From: Paenalkalicoccus suaedae
Lineage (GTDB): Bacteria > Bacillota > Bacilli > Bacillales > Salisediminibacteriaceae
Reading direction: 5' to 3'
Assembly: GCF_006965545.2 (NCBI RefSeq)
Contig: NZ_CP041372.2
Span: 3,720,001-3,784,000 of the forward strand
DNA: 64,000 nucleotides
Part shown: positions 9,347-17,711 of the stretch, piece by piece
Numbering within the stretch: position 1 is the stretch's first letter
Layout of the letters: every line of letters begins with the position of its first letter
Position numbers and translations under genes: made by a program
The notes under the pieces: model-generated
What the model was told of the DNA's origin: nothing
The model's database searches: none
The model's input: only the letters and a program-made list of their open reading frames with translations

Positions 9347-10196
9347 ATGCCTGTCCTCCCTTCATCCATTTTCTTCTCGAAAGGGAGAAAAGTAGCCAAG
9401 CGGCAAGTAGGGACATCACAGATAGGAGAATCAGCATCGCCTGAGCAAGCGGACGATTCGTCCACGCGGCCTGATAAAACCACTCGTACGCGAGGATTGG
9501 TAGCATGGATGGGAATGTAACTCCTAGTAACGCCGGGACCTCAAACGCGCCTAAAATAAAGACGAAGAGGATCAAAAACACCTCAGCCGACACGGGACCT
9601 ACGTAAGGCAATTCCACGTGACGAAACGTTTGCCATGCGCCACCACCTAGTGTGGCATTTGCCTCCTCCATGCGCCAGTCGATCTCCTGATAAACAGGTA
9701 GGAGCATGAGAACGACAAACGGAATCTCCTTCCACACGTACGTTAAAATAACGCCTATATATAGCGGATCATTTACAATAACGGGAAAGCTAGCGATCGA
9801 GTCGATCCAACCAATCGAAGCCGTTACGGACGACAAATATCCGCTCGGCGCAAAAAATAGCACGATAATATACGCTGCTACAAAATGCGGGATCAACATA
9901 GGGAACCAGGCAAGTAACCGCCACTGTTGATCGCTACCTTTAAATAAACGAAACATCGCTCTCGTTAAAAGCGTACCTAAAACGAGAGAAATCGCCGTTG
10001 ATGTGAAGGCAACATAGACGCTGACACGAAACGAGCTCCAAAATTCATTGCGAGATAGCAACGCCTCGTAGTTAGAGAGAACCGGCGCACTCCCGTCCGT
10101 TACTAGGCTTTGGGAGAGCGCCGTCCATAGTCCTTGACCGACAAAAAGAAGCGTTATAACGACAATCGGCGCAAGAAGCAAAAGCCGTTTAGTCAC
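9339..10196 (-). CDS. ABC transporter permease (YnjC-like, N-terminal half equivalent)
   Basis: First permease subunit of the operon, about 285 residues from GTG 10196 (MTKRLLLLAPIVVITLLFVG...). The EAA-type loop is EEANATLGGGAWQTFRHVELPYV. The GTG overlaps the binding-protein stop as GTGACTAA, typical of coupled genes. An ATG at 10253 would add 19 residues but would overlap the binding-protein gene by 65 bp, and the extension has no hydrophobic or conserved character. I prefer the short start with moderate certainty. Confidence 0.85.
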   Translation of the reverse strand: MTKRLLLLAPIVVITLLFVGQGLWTALSQSLVTDGSAPVLSNYEALLSRNEFWSSFRVSVYVAFTSTAISLVLGTLLTRAMFRLFKGSDQQWRLLAWFPMLIPHFVAAYIIVLFFAPSGYLSSVTASIGWIDSIASFPVIVNDPLYIGVILTYVWKEIPFVVLMLLPVYQEIDWRMEEANATLGGGAWQTFRHVELPYVGPVSAEVFLILFVFILGAFEVPALLGVTFPSMLPILAYEWFYQAAWTNRPLAQAMLILLSVMSLLAAWLLFSLSRRKWMKGGQAYE

Positions 10197-11397
10197 CTTG
10201 CACCACTTCGCGCTGCCAGCCCTCTTGAATCCAGTCCACGTAGCGTGCATCAAGCTCTAAAAGAGCTGTGTCTGGAGCTACATACTGGGGACCACTGAGG
10301 GTTTCGATCGCCTCTAGCTCTTGGTCTGTCAGTGCGTTTAAGTCCAAAATATGCCCTTCTCCCCACATATCAGGATCGAGCTTTGCGATTTGCGCGTCTG
10401 GCGTTAACATAAAATTAACCGCGACAAGTGCTGCAGCTGGCTCTGGTGAATTGAACGGCATCGATAAATAGTGCGTACTACTAATCGAGCCTGACTCAAG
10501 TCCGACCGTCTCCGTTGAAGCTGGGAACGTGCCTTCTTCGATCAAGCTTTCCGCGCGATGCTCGTTAAAGCCCATCGTCATCGCGACTTCCCCATTTGCA
10601 AACAGCTGATCCTGTTGCGCTAGCGTCTCTGGATACGTATCCCCATTACGCCATAGGTTCTCACGAAGACTGCGGAGGCGTTCCCACACTTCCTCTCCGT
10701 TCTCCTCTAGCCACTCTTCGTTATATGTTTCTAAATCAGCTGGATCGTCCGCTACGTCATAGAGCACGTGACGCACGAAGGCATTGCCGGTAAAATCCGT
10801 GACGTTCGGATACGTAAATAGCCCTGGATTATCCTCCACCCACGTGAATAGTTCACTAAGCGTCGTCGGAGGTGTATCTACAAGCTCCGGATTGTATTGA
10901 AACGCGTACTGCACGTTGCCCCACGGCACTTGCATGCCGTCAATCTCCGTCCCCATATCAATATCAATGTATGGCGCCTGATCGACGTAGTCCGTCATAG
11001 CAGGTAGCTTCGACGCAAACTCTCCATAAAGGAGATCATTCTCCTTACCGTTACGGAAATTCTCACCGTTAATCCACAGGATATCAGCGGTACCATTCAT
11101 TTGGTCCGCTTCACGCTCCGTTAACAGTCGCGACATAAACTCAGACGCATCCATCGGGTAACGAGTCAGCGTAATGTCGTAGCGCTCCTCGAGCTCCGGT
11201 GCCACATACTGATCGATGTATGCATTCACCCCTTCGTCGCCACCCCACATGTATATCCCGACCTCAGACCCGGACGCAGTCTCTACAATCTCGTCCCAGT
11301 CCATTCCTTCTACATCTACACTTGCCGTGTCCTCTTCTCCATTCGAGCAAGCCGCAAGTATAGCAAGCGACATAAACCCAAGCCATAATTTCTTCAT
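10189..11397 (-). CDS. ABC transporter substrate-binding lipoprotein, YnjB-like (COG4134 type)
   Basis: Lipoprotein (402 residues) with signal peptide and lipobox LAAC, lipidated Cys17, followed by an acidic mature protein. The segment GTADILWINGENFRNGKENDLLYG and the later PWGNVQYAFQYNPE match what I recall of E. coli YnjB, the binding protein of an uncharacterised importer. A thiamine- or polyamine-like fold is likely; the ligand is not known. The ATG at 11397 directly abuts the TAG of the CHY zinc finger gene, whose 3' end carries the RBS AAAGGGAG, so the two are translationally coupled. Confidence 0.85.
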   Translation of the reverse strand: MKKLWLGFMSLAILAACSNGEEDTASVDVEGMDWDEIVETASGSEVGIYMWGGDEGVNAYIDQYVAPELEERYDITLTRYPMDASEFMSRLLTEREADQMNGTADILWINGENFRNGKENDLLYGEFASKLPAMTDYVDQAPYIDIDMGTEIDGMQVPWGNVQYAFQYNPELVDTPPTTLSELFTWVEDNPGLFTYPNVTDFTGNAFVRHVLYDVADDPADLETYNEEWLEENGEEVWERLRSLRENLWRNGDTYPETLAQQDQLFANGEVAMTMGFNEHRAESLIEEGTFPASTETVGLESGSISSTHYLSMPFNSPEPAAALVAVNFMLTPDAQIAKLDPDMWGEGHILDLNALTDQELEAIETLSGPQYVAPDTALLELDARYVDWIQEGWQREVVQGD

Positions 11398-11739
11398 CTA
11401 TTCGTCTCCCTTTTCTGTCTCAAAATAATAGTGGTTATGTCTGGCGCATAAGGGATTATAGGCCGCGCCACAGCTCGGACAGTGATCCTTTGCCGTCAAA
11501 TATGTATGTATATCATGCATCTGCCCGCAGGCACCGCAAAGAACCGCTTGCTCGTCAAAATACTCCTTCGGCCACACGACGATCTCGTGATCCGCATGTT
11601 CCTCATGACAGTGAACGCACGGATAAATCGCGTCACAGCAATAGAATTTTATTGCAATCCGGTCCACCTCACTGTGATAATGCGTACACCGCGTCTCGCG
11701 ATCAATCGCACCAGCCACATCTTTACCATGAATTTGCAT
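11398..11739 (-). CDS. CHY zinc finger protein
   Basis: Cytoplasmic protein of about 113 residues with the CHY-type zinc-finger pattern. The elements in order are CTHYHSEVD, KFYCCDAIYPCVHCHEEHADHE, LCGACG and HCPSCGAAYNP. At least nine Cys and several His are in ligand spacing, enough for two to three zinc ions. The ATG at 11739 sits 7 bp after AGAGGGGTG. The frame could begin at TTG 11760, but that lies before the RBS. It is the first gene of the Ynj-like transporter operon and its stop touches the next start, which suggests a metal- or redox-sensing role tied to transport (inference). Confidence 0.85.
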   Translation of the reverse strand: MQIHGKDVAGAIDRETRCTHYHSEVDRIAIKFYCCDAIYPCVHCHEEHADHEIVVWPKEYFDEQAVLCGACGQMHDIHTYLTAKDHCPSCGAAYNPLCARHNHYYFETEKGDE

Positions 11740-11893
11740 ACGCCACACCCCTCTAGACAACTAACGCCAAGTTAACTATGCTTATATCATCAGAATACCT
11801 GTTTTTGGGGGATTCGTCTAACACCTTCCCTTGAGAAACAACGATGCGTTTCATCCACTTAGAATACGAACAAAACATTGGGAGGGATCATTT

Positions 11894-12418
11894 GTGGAAG
11901 CCAAAACATGCAGAGAATCAAAGGTCATTAAAACCGGGCGCGTTTTCCCACAGGACACGAACAACCACAATACACTGTTTGGAGGAAAGCTGATGCGAGA
12001 TATCGACGATGTTGCTTCAATCTCCGCAGCACGACACTGCCGTACAGAATGCGTCACGGCATCAACAGACTCAGTCGATTTTCTCCACCCAATCAGTCAA
12101 ACGGACTCAGTCTGCTTAGAATCGCACGTATCATCTACCGGTAAAAGCTCTATGGAGGTTTTCGTCAAAGTGATTGCAGAGGACTTACGAACAGGCAAGC
12201 GTCGCCTTGCAGCAACGAGTTTTCTCACCTTTGTGGCACTTGATGACGATGGTCGTCCAGCACCTGTGCCAAAGGTGATTCCAGAGACAGAAGAAGAAGT
12301 GTATTTATATGAATCCGCTGAAGCACGTGTCGCCGTTCGTAAAGAGCGTCGCCTGCAAAGTAAGCAGCTAGCCTCTAAGGTATCCGATTTAAAGCCATGG
12401 GATAACGTGAAGGAATAA
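11894..12418 (+). CDS. Acyl-CoA thioesterase, hotdog fold (YkhA/BFIT type)
   Basis: Hydrolyses acyl-CoA to free acid and CoA. About 174 residues forming one hotdog domain, with the conserved FPQDTNNHNTLFGGKLMRDID. In that segment the Asn-His-x-x-Thr-Leu-Phe-Gly-Gly-x-Leu helix start and the catalytic Asp are typical. CVTASTDSVDFLHPI follows. GTG 11894 lies 8 bp after GGGAGG. An upstream TTG at 11831 would add 21 residues without an RBS. A basic tail (KERRLQSKQ) ends the protein. A hairpin terminator follows directly. Confidence 0.9.
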   Translation: MEAKTCRESKVIKTGRVFPQDTNNHNTLFGGKLMRDIDDVASISAARHCRTECVTASTDSVDFLHPISQTDSVCLESHVSSTGKSSMEVFVKVIAEDLRTGKRRLAATSFLTFVALDDDGRPAPVPKVIPETEEEVYLYESAEARVAVRKERRLQSKQLASKVSDLKPWDNVKE

Positions 12419-12420
12419 CA

Positions 12421-12457
12421 AAACGCCGCAGTGGATACATTCGCTGCGGCGCTTTTG
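12421..12457. terminator. Terminator between thioesterase gene and convergent membrane protein gene
   Basis: Arms CGCCGCAG and CTGCGGCG around a 12-base loop, with T-rich flanks on both strands, so it can serve both genes. Confidence 0.85.
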
Positions 12458-12467
12458 TATGGAGAGG

Positions 12468-12770
12468 CTAGCCTCTCATAATTCGATTAATTTTATTAAA
12501 TAACACTGCTGCCGGATAACGCTGATTGATAGTTTCGCCTAGCATCGTACCTCCGACAGTGATAATTCCAGCAAGCATGGCAGCTGCAAACAACCAATGA
12601 TTGTACGCTAACCCAAAAGCACCAAAGATCATAACGGAATGAAGGGACACGAGTGCGAGTGGGATCATGAGCAGTGTCAAACGCTGATCGCGTATGGCAT
12701 AGCCGGATCCAACTCCTACAACAAAGCTGACTAGAGGCATCATGTACAACACTAACCCAATAGATGTCAC
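12468..12770 (-). CDS. Small membrane protein of unknown function
   Basis: About 100 residues with three to four predicted membrane helices and a basic C-terminus (NKINRIMRG). The GTG at 12770 is preceded by GGGAGGGG at the right spacing. The ATG at 12788 would begin before that site, so the shorter form is preferred. It is convergent with the thioesterase gene. I recognise no family. Confidence 0.7.
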   Translation of the reverse strand: MTSIGLVLYMMPLVSFVVGVGSGYAIRDQRLTLLMIPLALVSLHSVMIFGAFGLAYNHWLFAAAMLAGIITVGGTMLGETINQRYPAAVLFNKINRIMRG

Positions 12771-12891
12771 GGTAAACCCCTCCCTCATGTTGATAGGTGT
12801 TGCTGTATCTCCATAATACCCGGTTTAGGTAGGGATTAAAACCAATTAGTTTTAATATTCTGATATTTTTAATCCTTAGAGATTTGTTTGA

Positions 12892-13145
12892 TCAAGTGCT
12901 AACTAATTTTTTTAGCTCTTCGAGCTTTGATTAATTAAGCGCTAACTAGTTACGTTCTGTTTGTTTCGATGCAAGTAGTAAAAGCAGTCAGCTCTACGGA
13001 CACTCTACGACATCCATAGGGTCTGGCCTTAAGCCTCCTCGAAAGGCAGAGTGCGGCTGTCGCCTTACCCTAAACGCCTTTCTGTGGGGTCTTAAGTTCC
13101 AGCCTATTCCTATGGGATGTCTCCGAATGTCCTCCGAGTCTGCCT
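12892..13145 (-). repeat. Long-hairpin interspersed repeat, family 1, copy B (inverted)
   Basis: The core at 12985-13145 is the reverse complement of the copy at 15766 onward and nearly identical to it. The tail (12892-12984) carries AGCTCTTCGAGCT and GCTAACTAGTTACGTTCTG, also shared. It lies 5' of the 665-residue membrane protein gene, facing copy C on the far side. The region 12771-13358 has no other feature that I can support. Confidence 0.85.
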
Positions 13146-13358
13146 GCTTTCGAGCTTCTAAATAGAAAGTTTAATTGGTTCGTATATTCTGCGATTTTTT
13201 TACGCTACTTTTTTGTGGCATCGTTCTCATAAGTTGCGTGTTACTTTCAGCTTGTTTCGATCTATTTCTTCTATGAATTTGAAACACTATTGCTTTTAAG
13301 TACGTATCCATCTTATACCTTAAGGGCGTTCGTATTTTATTTAGAGGAGCAGACCACT

Positions 13359-15356
13359 ATGACTGTTTTGTTTATGTTTATCGTTATTATTGTACTTAGT
13401 ATTACTCAAATCATTATGTATAGAAGGCGTAGTCCTAATCGAGCACTCGTTTATCGCGCGATTCATTTAGTGATTGCAAGCTTAATCTTTTCTGAAGTTT
13501 ATCAGGAAAGTGATGTGTTACTTGCTACTCAGATTGGATTATTCTATGCCACCGCCTACTGTTATTTTGGGAAAGTTTATAACCAAATTAGAGGTAGGGA
13601 TGTTGCAGAAAAGTTCCATGTGATTCGATTATTTTTCTTCTTTCTCTTTCTCGTAGCGACGTCCCTTGTCTTTTACTTCGGAACACGAGAAGCTGGCGAT
13701 CTATTAACGCCTATCATCTTTCTACTTGTTATAGAGCTAATAGTTGGTCGTATGGTGCGCGGCTTTGCTCGTTCTGCAAATAAGCGAGATGATAAATACC
13801 TTTCACGAACTCGTTTTGAAAACGATGAGGCTGCACAATTAAACGAAGAGTACCAAAATCCTTTTAATATAAATAAAGAGGTGCAGGATGCTCTAGACCG
13901 ACGCTATGAGGAAACCTACACGGATCAGGTCAAAAAGACGGATAAGCTTTTATATAAGGAGCTACCGCCTTTATGGACATCCACTACTTTTATGCCAATT
14001 CGCTCTGATGGCAGACGATATCAAGCTATTGGTGGCAGTCCTTCCGGCAATATCCTTCTCGTTCATTTTCTTGATGAATCGGGCCAAAAAGTTACGGATC
14101 CGGTACTTGCTAACAAGCTTCACCACACATTTTTCTATGTAAATACCGCGTTCTTACTCAGCTATGGGCCATTTAGGCAAATCGAGTATTTGTTTAGAAA
14201 TTGGGACTCCGAGCGTGTGAGAGAGCTTGCTCAACGCTTACCCATGCCGACAAACAACGGAGAAATGACCATGGGAGAGATGCTTGTCACACTCGACGGA
14301 TTCTTGCGCAATCAGCAGTCGATCATTGACAGCATTGAATCGCTAAAACAAAAGCTCGCGGGTTTGCGTGACGAGCTAACCCCGGATCAGGCTGACATCG
14401 TACGCGATTCCCTAATCCGCACGCATGAGCAATACATGGAGCGAATTCGATTTTTACTTACCTATCGATCTGAAATAATGCGTTTAGTAAAAGAACAATT
14501 AGTAACAGATCATTCTATTATCCAAACGTTGGATGGTTTTTATAAAGAGGCACTCTTATATGAGAATACTATATCTGATGTAGCTGGTTCTCTTGTCGAT
14601 ACCTCAGACCTCACGATGCTCCAACCTTTAGCATTTGAACGTAATTGGCTTGGTAAGGAGAAAACAGAAGCAATTCATTCTATTAAAACGAAAATGGCTC
14701 GTATGAAGCAACTCATTTTGGCTTCTATTATTGCCATTCCATTATATATAGCCGGTTGGGTCTGGAGTGGCTCTGATGCTCTTGTTATCCTTTTACTTTT
14801 CTTTGCGCTTTTACTTACTCCTATTATTATCGGAGCTATGTATGGTGTAATCCGAGCAAACGGGTCAGCCCGCTCCACACTTGCCTACTTAGATAGGATT
14901 CAAACACCTTGGCGCAAACCTGTCTATTATCGTGGCAAAATAATCAATAAGACGATGCGATATCTTGGTCCCTTCATGTTGGGTGGTTTCTTGATTGGCA
15001 TCGCACTTGCGTGGCAATCGTTTGATGGCAACATCCTTTATTATCTTGTCCCCGCTGCCATTTTACTAGTAGTAGGAGTCTATTTCTTTATGATCAATCC
15101 AACATCGACGGAGATGGAACATTTAGTCGTGTTCCATAAGTGCGGATTCTTTTATCATAATTTAGATCATCCTATGCAAAACATGCTGAAAACGAAAATT
15201 ACTCAAGACAAAGAGGAAATTCGTATCTATTACAGCTATATAAACCGTATTCAAGAAGTTACTATTTCTACTGGTGAAGGAGAAAGCTTTAAGGATGTTA
15301 CGGCCCGAGTAAAGGCATGGTCGGAGGATCACGGCATTAAGGTTGAGATCGCTTAG
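13359..15356 (+). CDS. Large membrane protein of unknown function
   Basis: A 665-residue protein. Four or five membrane helices occupy the first ~130 residues (for example RLFFFFLFLVATSLVFYFG). A long cytoplasmic part of about 300 residues follows, charged and helical, with a probable coiled coil around 330-400. Two pairs of helices come near residues 450-495 and 533-580, then a soluble tail of about 80 residues. ATG 13359 has RBS GAGGAG. An upstream ATG at 13290 would extend it by 23 residues without an RBS. I recognise no domain. The gene is bracketed by inverted copies of the long-hairpin repeat, so it may have moved as a block or simply sit between repeats. Confidence 0.8.
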   Translation: MTVLFMFIVIIVLSITQIIMYRRRSPNRALVYRAIHLVIASLIFSEVYQESDVLLATQIGLFYATAYCYFGKVYNQIRGRDVAEKFHVIRLFFFFLFLVATSLVFYFGTREAGDLLTPIIFLLVIELIVGRMVRGFARSANKRDDKYLSRTRFENDEAAQLNEEYQNPFNINKEVQDALDRRYEETYTDQVKKTDKLLYKELPPLWTSTTFMPIRSDGRRYQAIGGSPSGNILLVHFLDESGQKVTDPVLANKLHHTFFYVNTAFLLSYGPFRQIEYLFRNWDSERVRELAQRLPMPTNNGEMTMGEMLVTLDGFLRNQQSIIDSIESLKQKLAGLRDELTPDQADIVRDSLIRTHEQYMERIRFLLTYRSEIMRLVKEQLVTDHSIIQTLDGFYKEALLYENTISDVAGSLVDTSDLTMLQPLAFERNWLGKEKTEAIHSIKTKMARMKQLILASIIAIPLYIAGWVWSGSDALVILLLFFALLLTPIIIGAMYGVIRANGSARSTLAYLDRIQTPWRKPVYYRGKIINKTMRYLGPFMLGGFLIGIALAWQSFDGNILYYLVPAAILLVVGVYFFMINPTSTEMEHLVVFHKCGFFYHNLDHPMQNMLKTKITQDKEEIRIYYSYINRIQEVTISTGEGESFKDVTARVKAWSEDHGIKVEIA

Positions 15357-15413
15357 TTTTTGAGATTGGCACCTTAGGTCACCTACGGCTGGCAACGCTA
15401 AAATTTTATAAAC

Positions 15414-15449
15414 AAGACTAGGTGACAGTGTGTTACCTAGTCTTTTAAT
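15414..15449 (+). terminator. Terminator after the 665-residue membrane protein gene
   Basis: Perfect 14-bp arms (AAGACTAGGTGACA and its complement) with a 3-base loop followed by TTTT. Confidence 0.9.
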
Positions 15450-15765
15450 TGTTAAAGCTCTTTCTATAGCAATCGTACGTTACTAGTATAGATGCCAACT
15501 ATATACGATTTTGACTTAACTCCTTTCCGTCACCCTACTCTTCCCTTGCGTACTATTTCTGTTTCGACATGGAAAAGTGACCACCTTATTCATGTCACGC
15601 AACTGCACTCCTTCATACACACAACAAAAGCCCACTCCCCTCTTAGAAAAGAAGAAAGTGAGCTTTTTTAGTTCTTCATCTGTTTCTTATTCAGTATTAA
15701 TAATAAAGTGGTTTTGATCTTTCTAAAACCTTAAATCCTACTTCCCCTGAAGAAGAAGGAGAGCA

Positions 15766-16090
15766 GGCAGACTCGGAGGACATTCGGAGACAATCCATAG
15801 GAATAGGCTGGAACTTAAGACCCCACAGAAAGGCGTTTAGGGTAAGGCGACAGCCGCACCCTGCCTTTCGAGGAGGCTTAAGGCCAGACCCTATGGATGT
15901 CGTAGAGTGTCCGTAGAGCTGACTGCTCTTACTATTTGCATCGAAACAAACAGAGTGTCCGTAGAGCTGACTGCTCTTACTATTTGCATCGAAACAAACA
16001 GAATGTAACTAGTTAGCACTTCATCAATAAAAGCTCGAACAGCTTAGCATACTAATTGTCTCTTCATCATCTAAAGCTCGAAGAGCTTAT
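15766..16090 (+). repeat. Long-hairpin interspersed repeat, family 1, copy C, with a 48-bp tandem duplication
   Basis: The core runs from 15766 to about 15928. The segment beginning AGAGTGTCCGTAGAGCTGAC is repeated exactly as two 48-bp units at 15904-15951 and 15952-15999. The tail with AACTAGTTAGCACTT and two versions of AGCTCGAA(C/G)AGCT follows to 16090. It is nearly identical to copy B and inverted relative to it. Elsewhere in 15450-16116, a weaker hairpin near 15628-15670 (AAAGC-CACT arms) could be a second terminator. Confidence 0.85.
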
Positions 16091-16115
16091 AAAACTAGCT
16101 AATACTTTAACAACT

Positions 16116-16152
16116 AAAAAAAAGCGCTACCTCACATTCACAAGGTAGCGCC
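16116..16152 (-). terminator. Terminator of the gltB-gltD operon
   Basis: Arms GCGCTACCT and AGGTAGCGC with a 10-base loop. Read on the minus strand, the hairpin is followed by eight T residues. Confidence 0.88.
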
Positions 16153-16202
16153 TTTCCCATTTTCAATAAAGAACCAAAGGTTCTTACAAAGGTAACACTT
16201 CA

Positions 16203-17690
16203 TCAAGGCAACTGCGTTTCGCCCATTAAGAAACGATCACACTCACGTGCCGCTCCACGACCTTCGTTGATTGCCCACACAATAAGACTCTGTCCACGAC
16301 GCATGTCGCCAGCTGCAAATACGCCTTCGACATTAGTTGTGTACTTATTGTACTCAGCTCGCACCGTAGAGTTCGTCTTTGTTTCTACATTCAGTTGCTC
16401 AATTAGACCTTGCTCTGGTCCTTTGAAGCCAATTGCGACTAATACAAGCTCGGCTGGCCACACTTTTTCAGAGCCTGGGATTTCTTCACGAATCTTATTC
16501 CCGTTATCATCATAGCGAAGAGATACGTTTACTGTATGCACTTCTTTGACGTGACCATTCTCGTCTCCGACGAACTTCTTCGTCATAACGGCGTACGCAC
16601 GTGGATCGTCGCCAAATACAGAGGACGCTTCCTTTTGTCCGTACTCAATGCGGTGGATGACTGGATACTGTGGCCATGGATTCGCCATCATATCACGCAT
16701 ATCACCTTTTTTGTCATAGATATCAAACTGGACAAGGCTCTTACAGTTGTGGCGGATCGACGTTGCGATACAGTCTGTACCAGTGTCTCCACCACCGATT
16801 ACAACAACGTTCTTATCCTTTGCTGTAATGTAGTTGCCGTCTGATAGTCCAGAATCTAAGAGACTTTTTGTATTTGCATGGAGGAAGTCCATTGCATAGT
16901 GGACACCCTTTAGCTTATTATTTTCAGCCGGAACATCGCGATGAATCGTTGCTCCTCCGCATAAAATCGTTGCGTCAAACTCTTCCTTTAGGCGCTCGAC
17001 AGGGAAGTCCTTGCCGACCTCTGTGTTCGTGATGAACTCAATGCCTTCCGCTTCAAGAATCTTAATACGACGCTCGACAATGCGGTATGGTAGCTTCATC
17101 TCAGGGATACCGTACGTGAGAAGTCCGCCAACGCGGTCTGCTCGCTCAAATACCGTAACCTTGTGACCTGCTTTATTAAGCTGATCGGCAGCTGCAAGTC
17201 CAGCAGGACCAGAGCCAACAACCGCTACGCGCTTACCAGTGCGCTCTTGAGGCGGGTTTGGAACAACCCAGCCTTCTTCAAAACCTTTTTCGATAATTGA
17301 TTTTTCGACAGAACGAATAGCAACTGGGTCCTCGTTGAGACCTAGTACACATGCACCCTCACACGGCGCAGGACAGGCAAAGCCTGTGAATTCAGGGAAG
17401 TTGTTCATCTCATGTTCTTTCTCAAGAGCTTCCTTCCACTGACCTCTGTATACCATATCGTTCCATTCTGGAATCAGGTGATAAACAGGACAACCTGTTG
17501 TGACGCCATTGATCTCCATTCCAGTGTGGCAGGTAGGCACGCCGCAGTCCATGCAGCGTGCTCCTTGCTTTTGTGCTTCCTCGTCTGACATCGGGAGCGC
17601 GTATTCGTCCCAGTCCTTCGTACGTTCAGAAGGGTTACGCTCCGGAATAGACTGACGAGTGTATTCCATAAATCCTGTTGGCTTTCCCAT
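16203..17690 (-). CDS. gltD: Glutamate synthase small subunit (NADPH)
   Basis: Beta subunit (495 residues) that feeds electrons from NADPH through FAD and two iron-sulfur clusters to the large subunit. The N-terminal cluster cysteines are Cys46, 49, 54 and 67 and Cys106, 110 and 114. The FAD dinucleotide motif GSGPAG is at 159-164 and the NADPH motif GGGDTGTDC at about 300. The C-terminal [20 protein letters not shown] is the flavin-binding end typical of this family. ATG 17690 follows a good GGAGG 21 bp after gltB. Bacillus subtilis calls this gene gltB. Confidence 0.96.
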   Translation of the reverse strand: MGKPTGFMEYTRQSIPERNPSERTKDWDEYALPMSDEEAQKQGARCMDCGVPTCHTGMEINGVTTGCPVYHLIPEWNDMVYRGQWKEALEKEHEMNNFPEFTGFACPAPCEGACVLGLNEDPVAIRSVEKSIIEKGFEEGWVVPNPPQERTGKRVAVVGSGPAGLAAADQLNKAGHKVTVFERADRVGGLLTYGIPEMKLPYRIVERRIKILEAEGIEFITNTEVGKDFPVERLKEEFDATILCGGATIHRDVPAENNKLKGVHYAMDFLHANTKSLLDSGLSDGNYITAKDKNVVVIGGGDTGTDCIATSIRHNCKSLVQFDIYDKKGDMRDMMANPWPQYPVIHRIEYGQKEASSVFGDDPRAYAVMTKKFVGDENGHVKEVHTVNVSLRYDDNGNKIREEIPGSEKVWPAELVLVAIGFKGPEQGLIEQLNVETKTNSTVRAEYNKYTTNVEGVFAAGDMRRGQSLIVWAINEGRGAARECDRFLMGETQLP

Positions 17691-17711
17691 CGTGGTCCCC
17701 TCCTAAAAAGA

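Noticed and set aside
12913-13145. Inverted repeat flanks as insertion-sequence ends
   Set aside because: The repeats are 165 bp and internally palindromic, the enclosed protein is not a transposase, and no target-site duplication is evident. They are reported as a repeat family instead.
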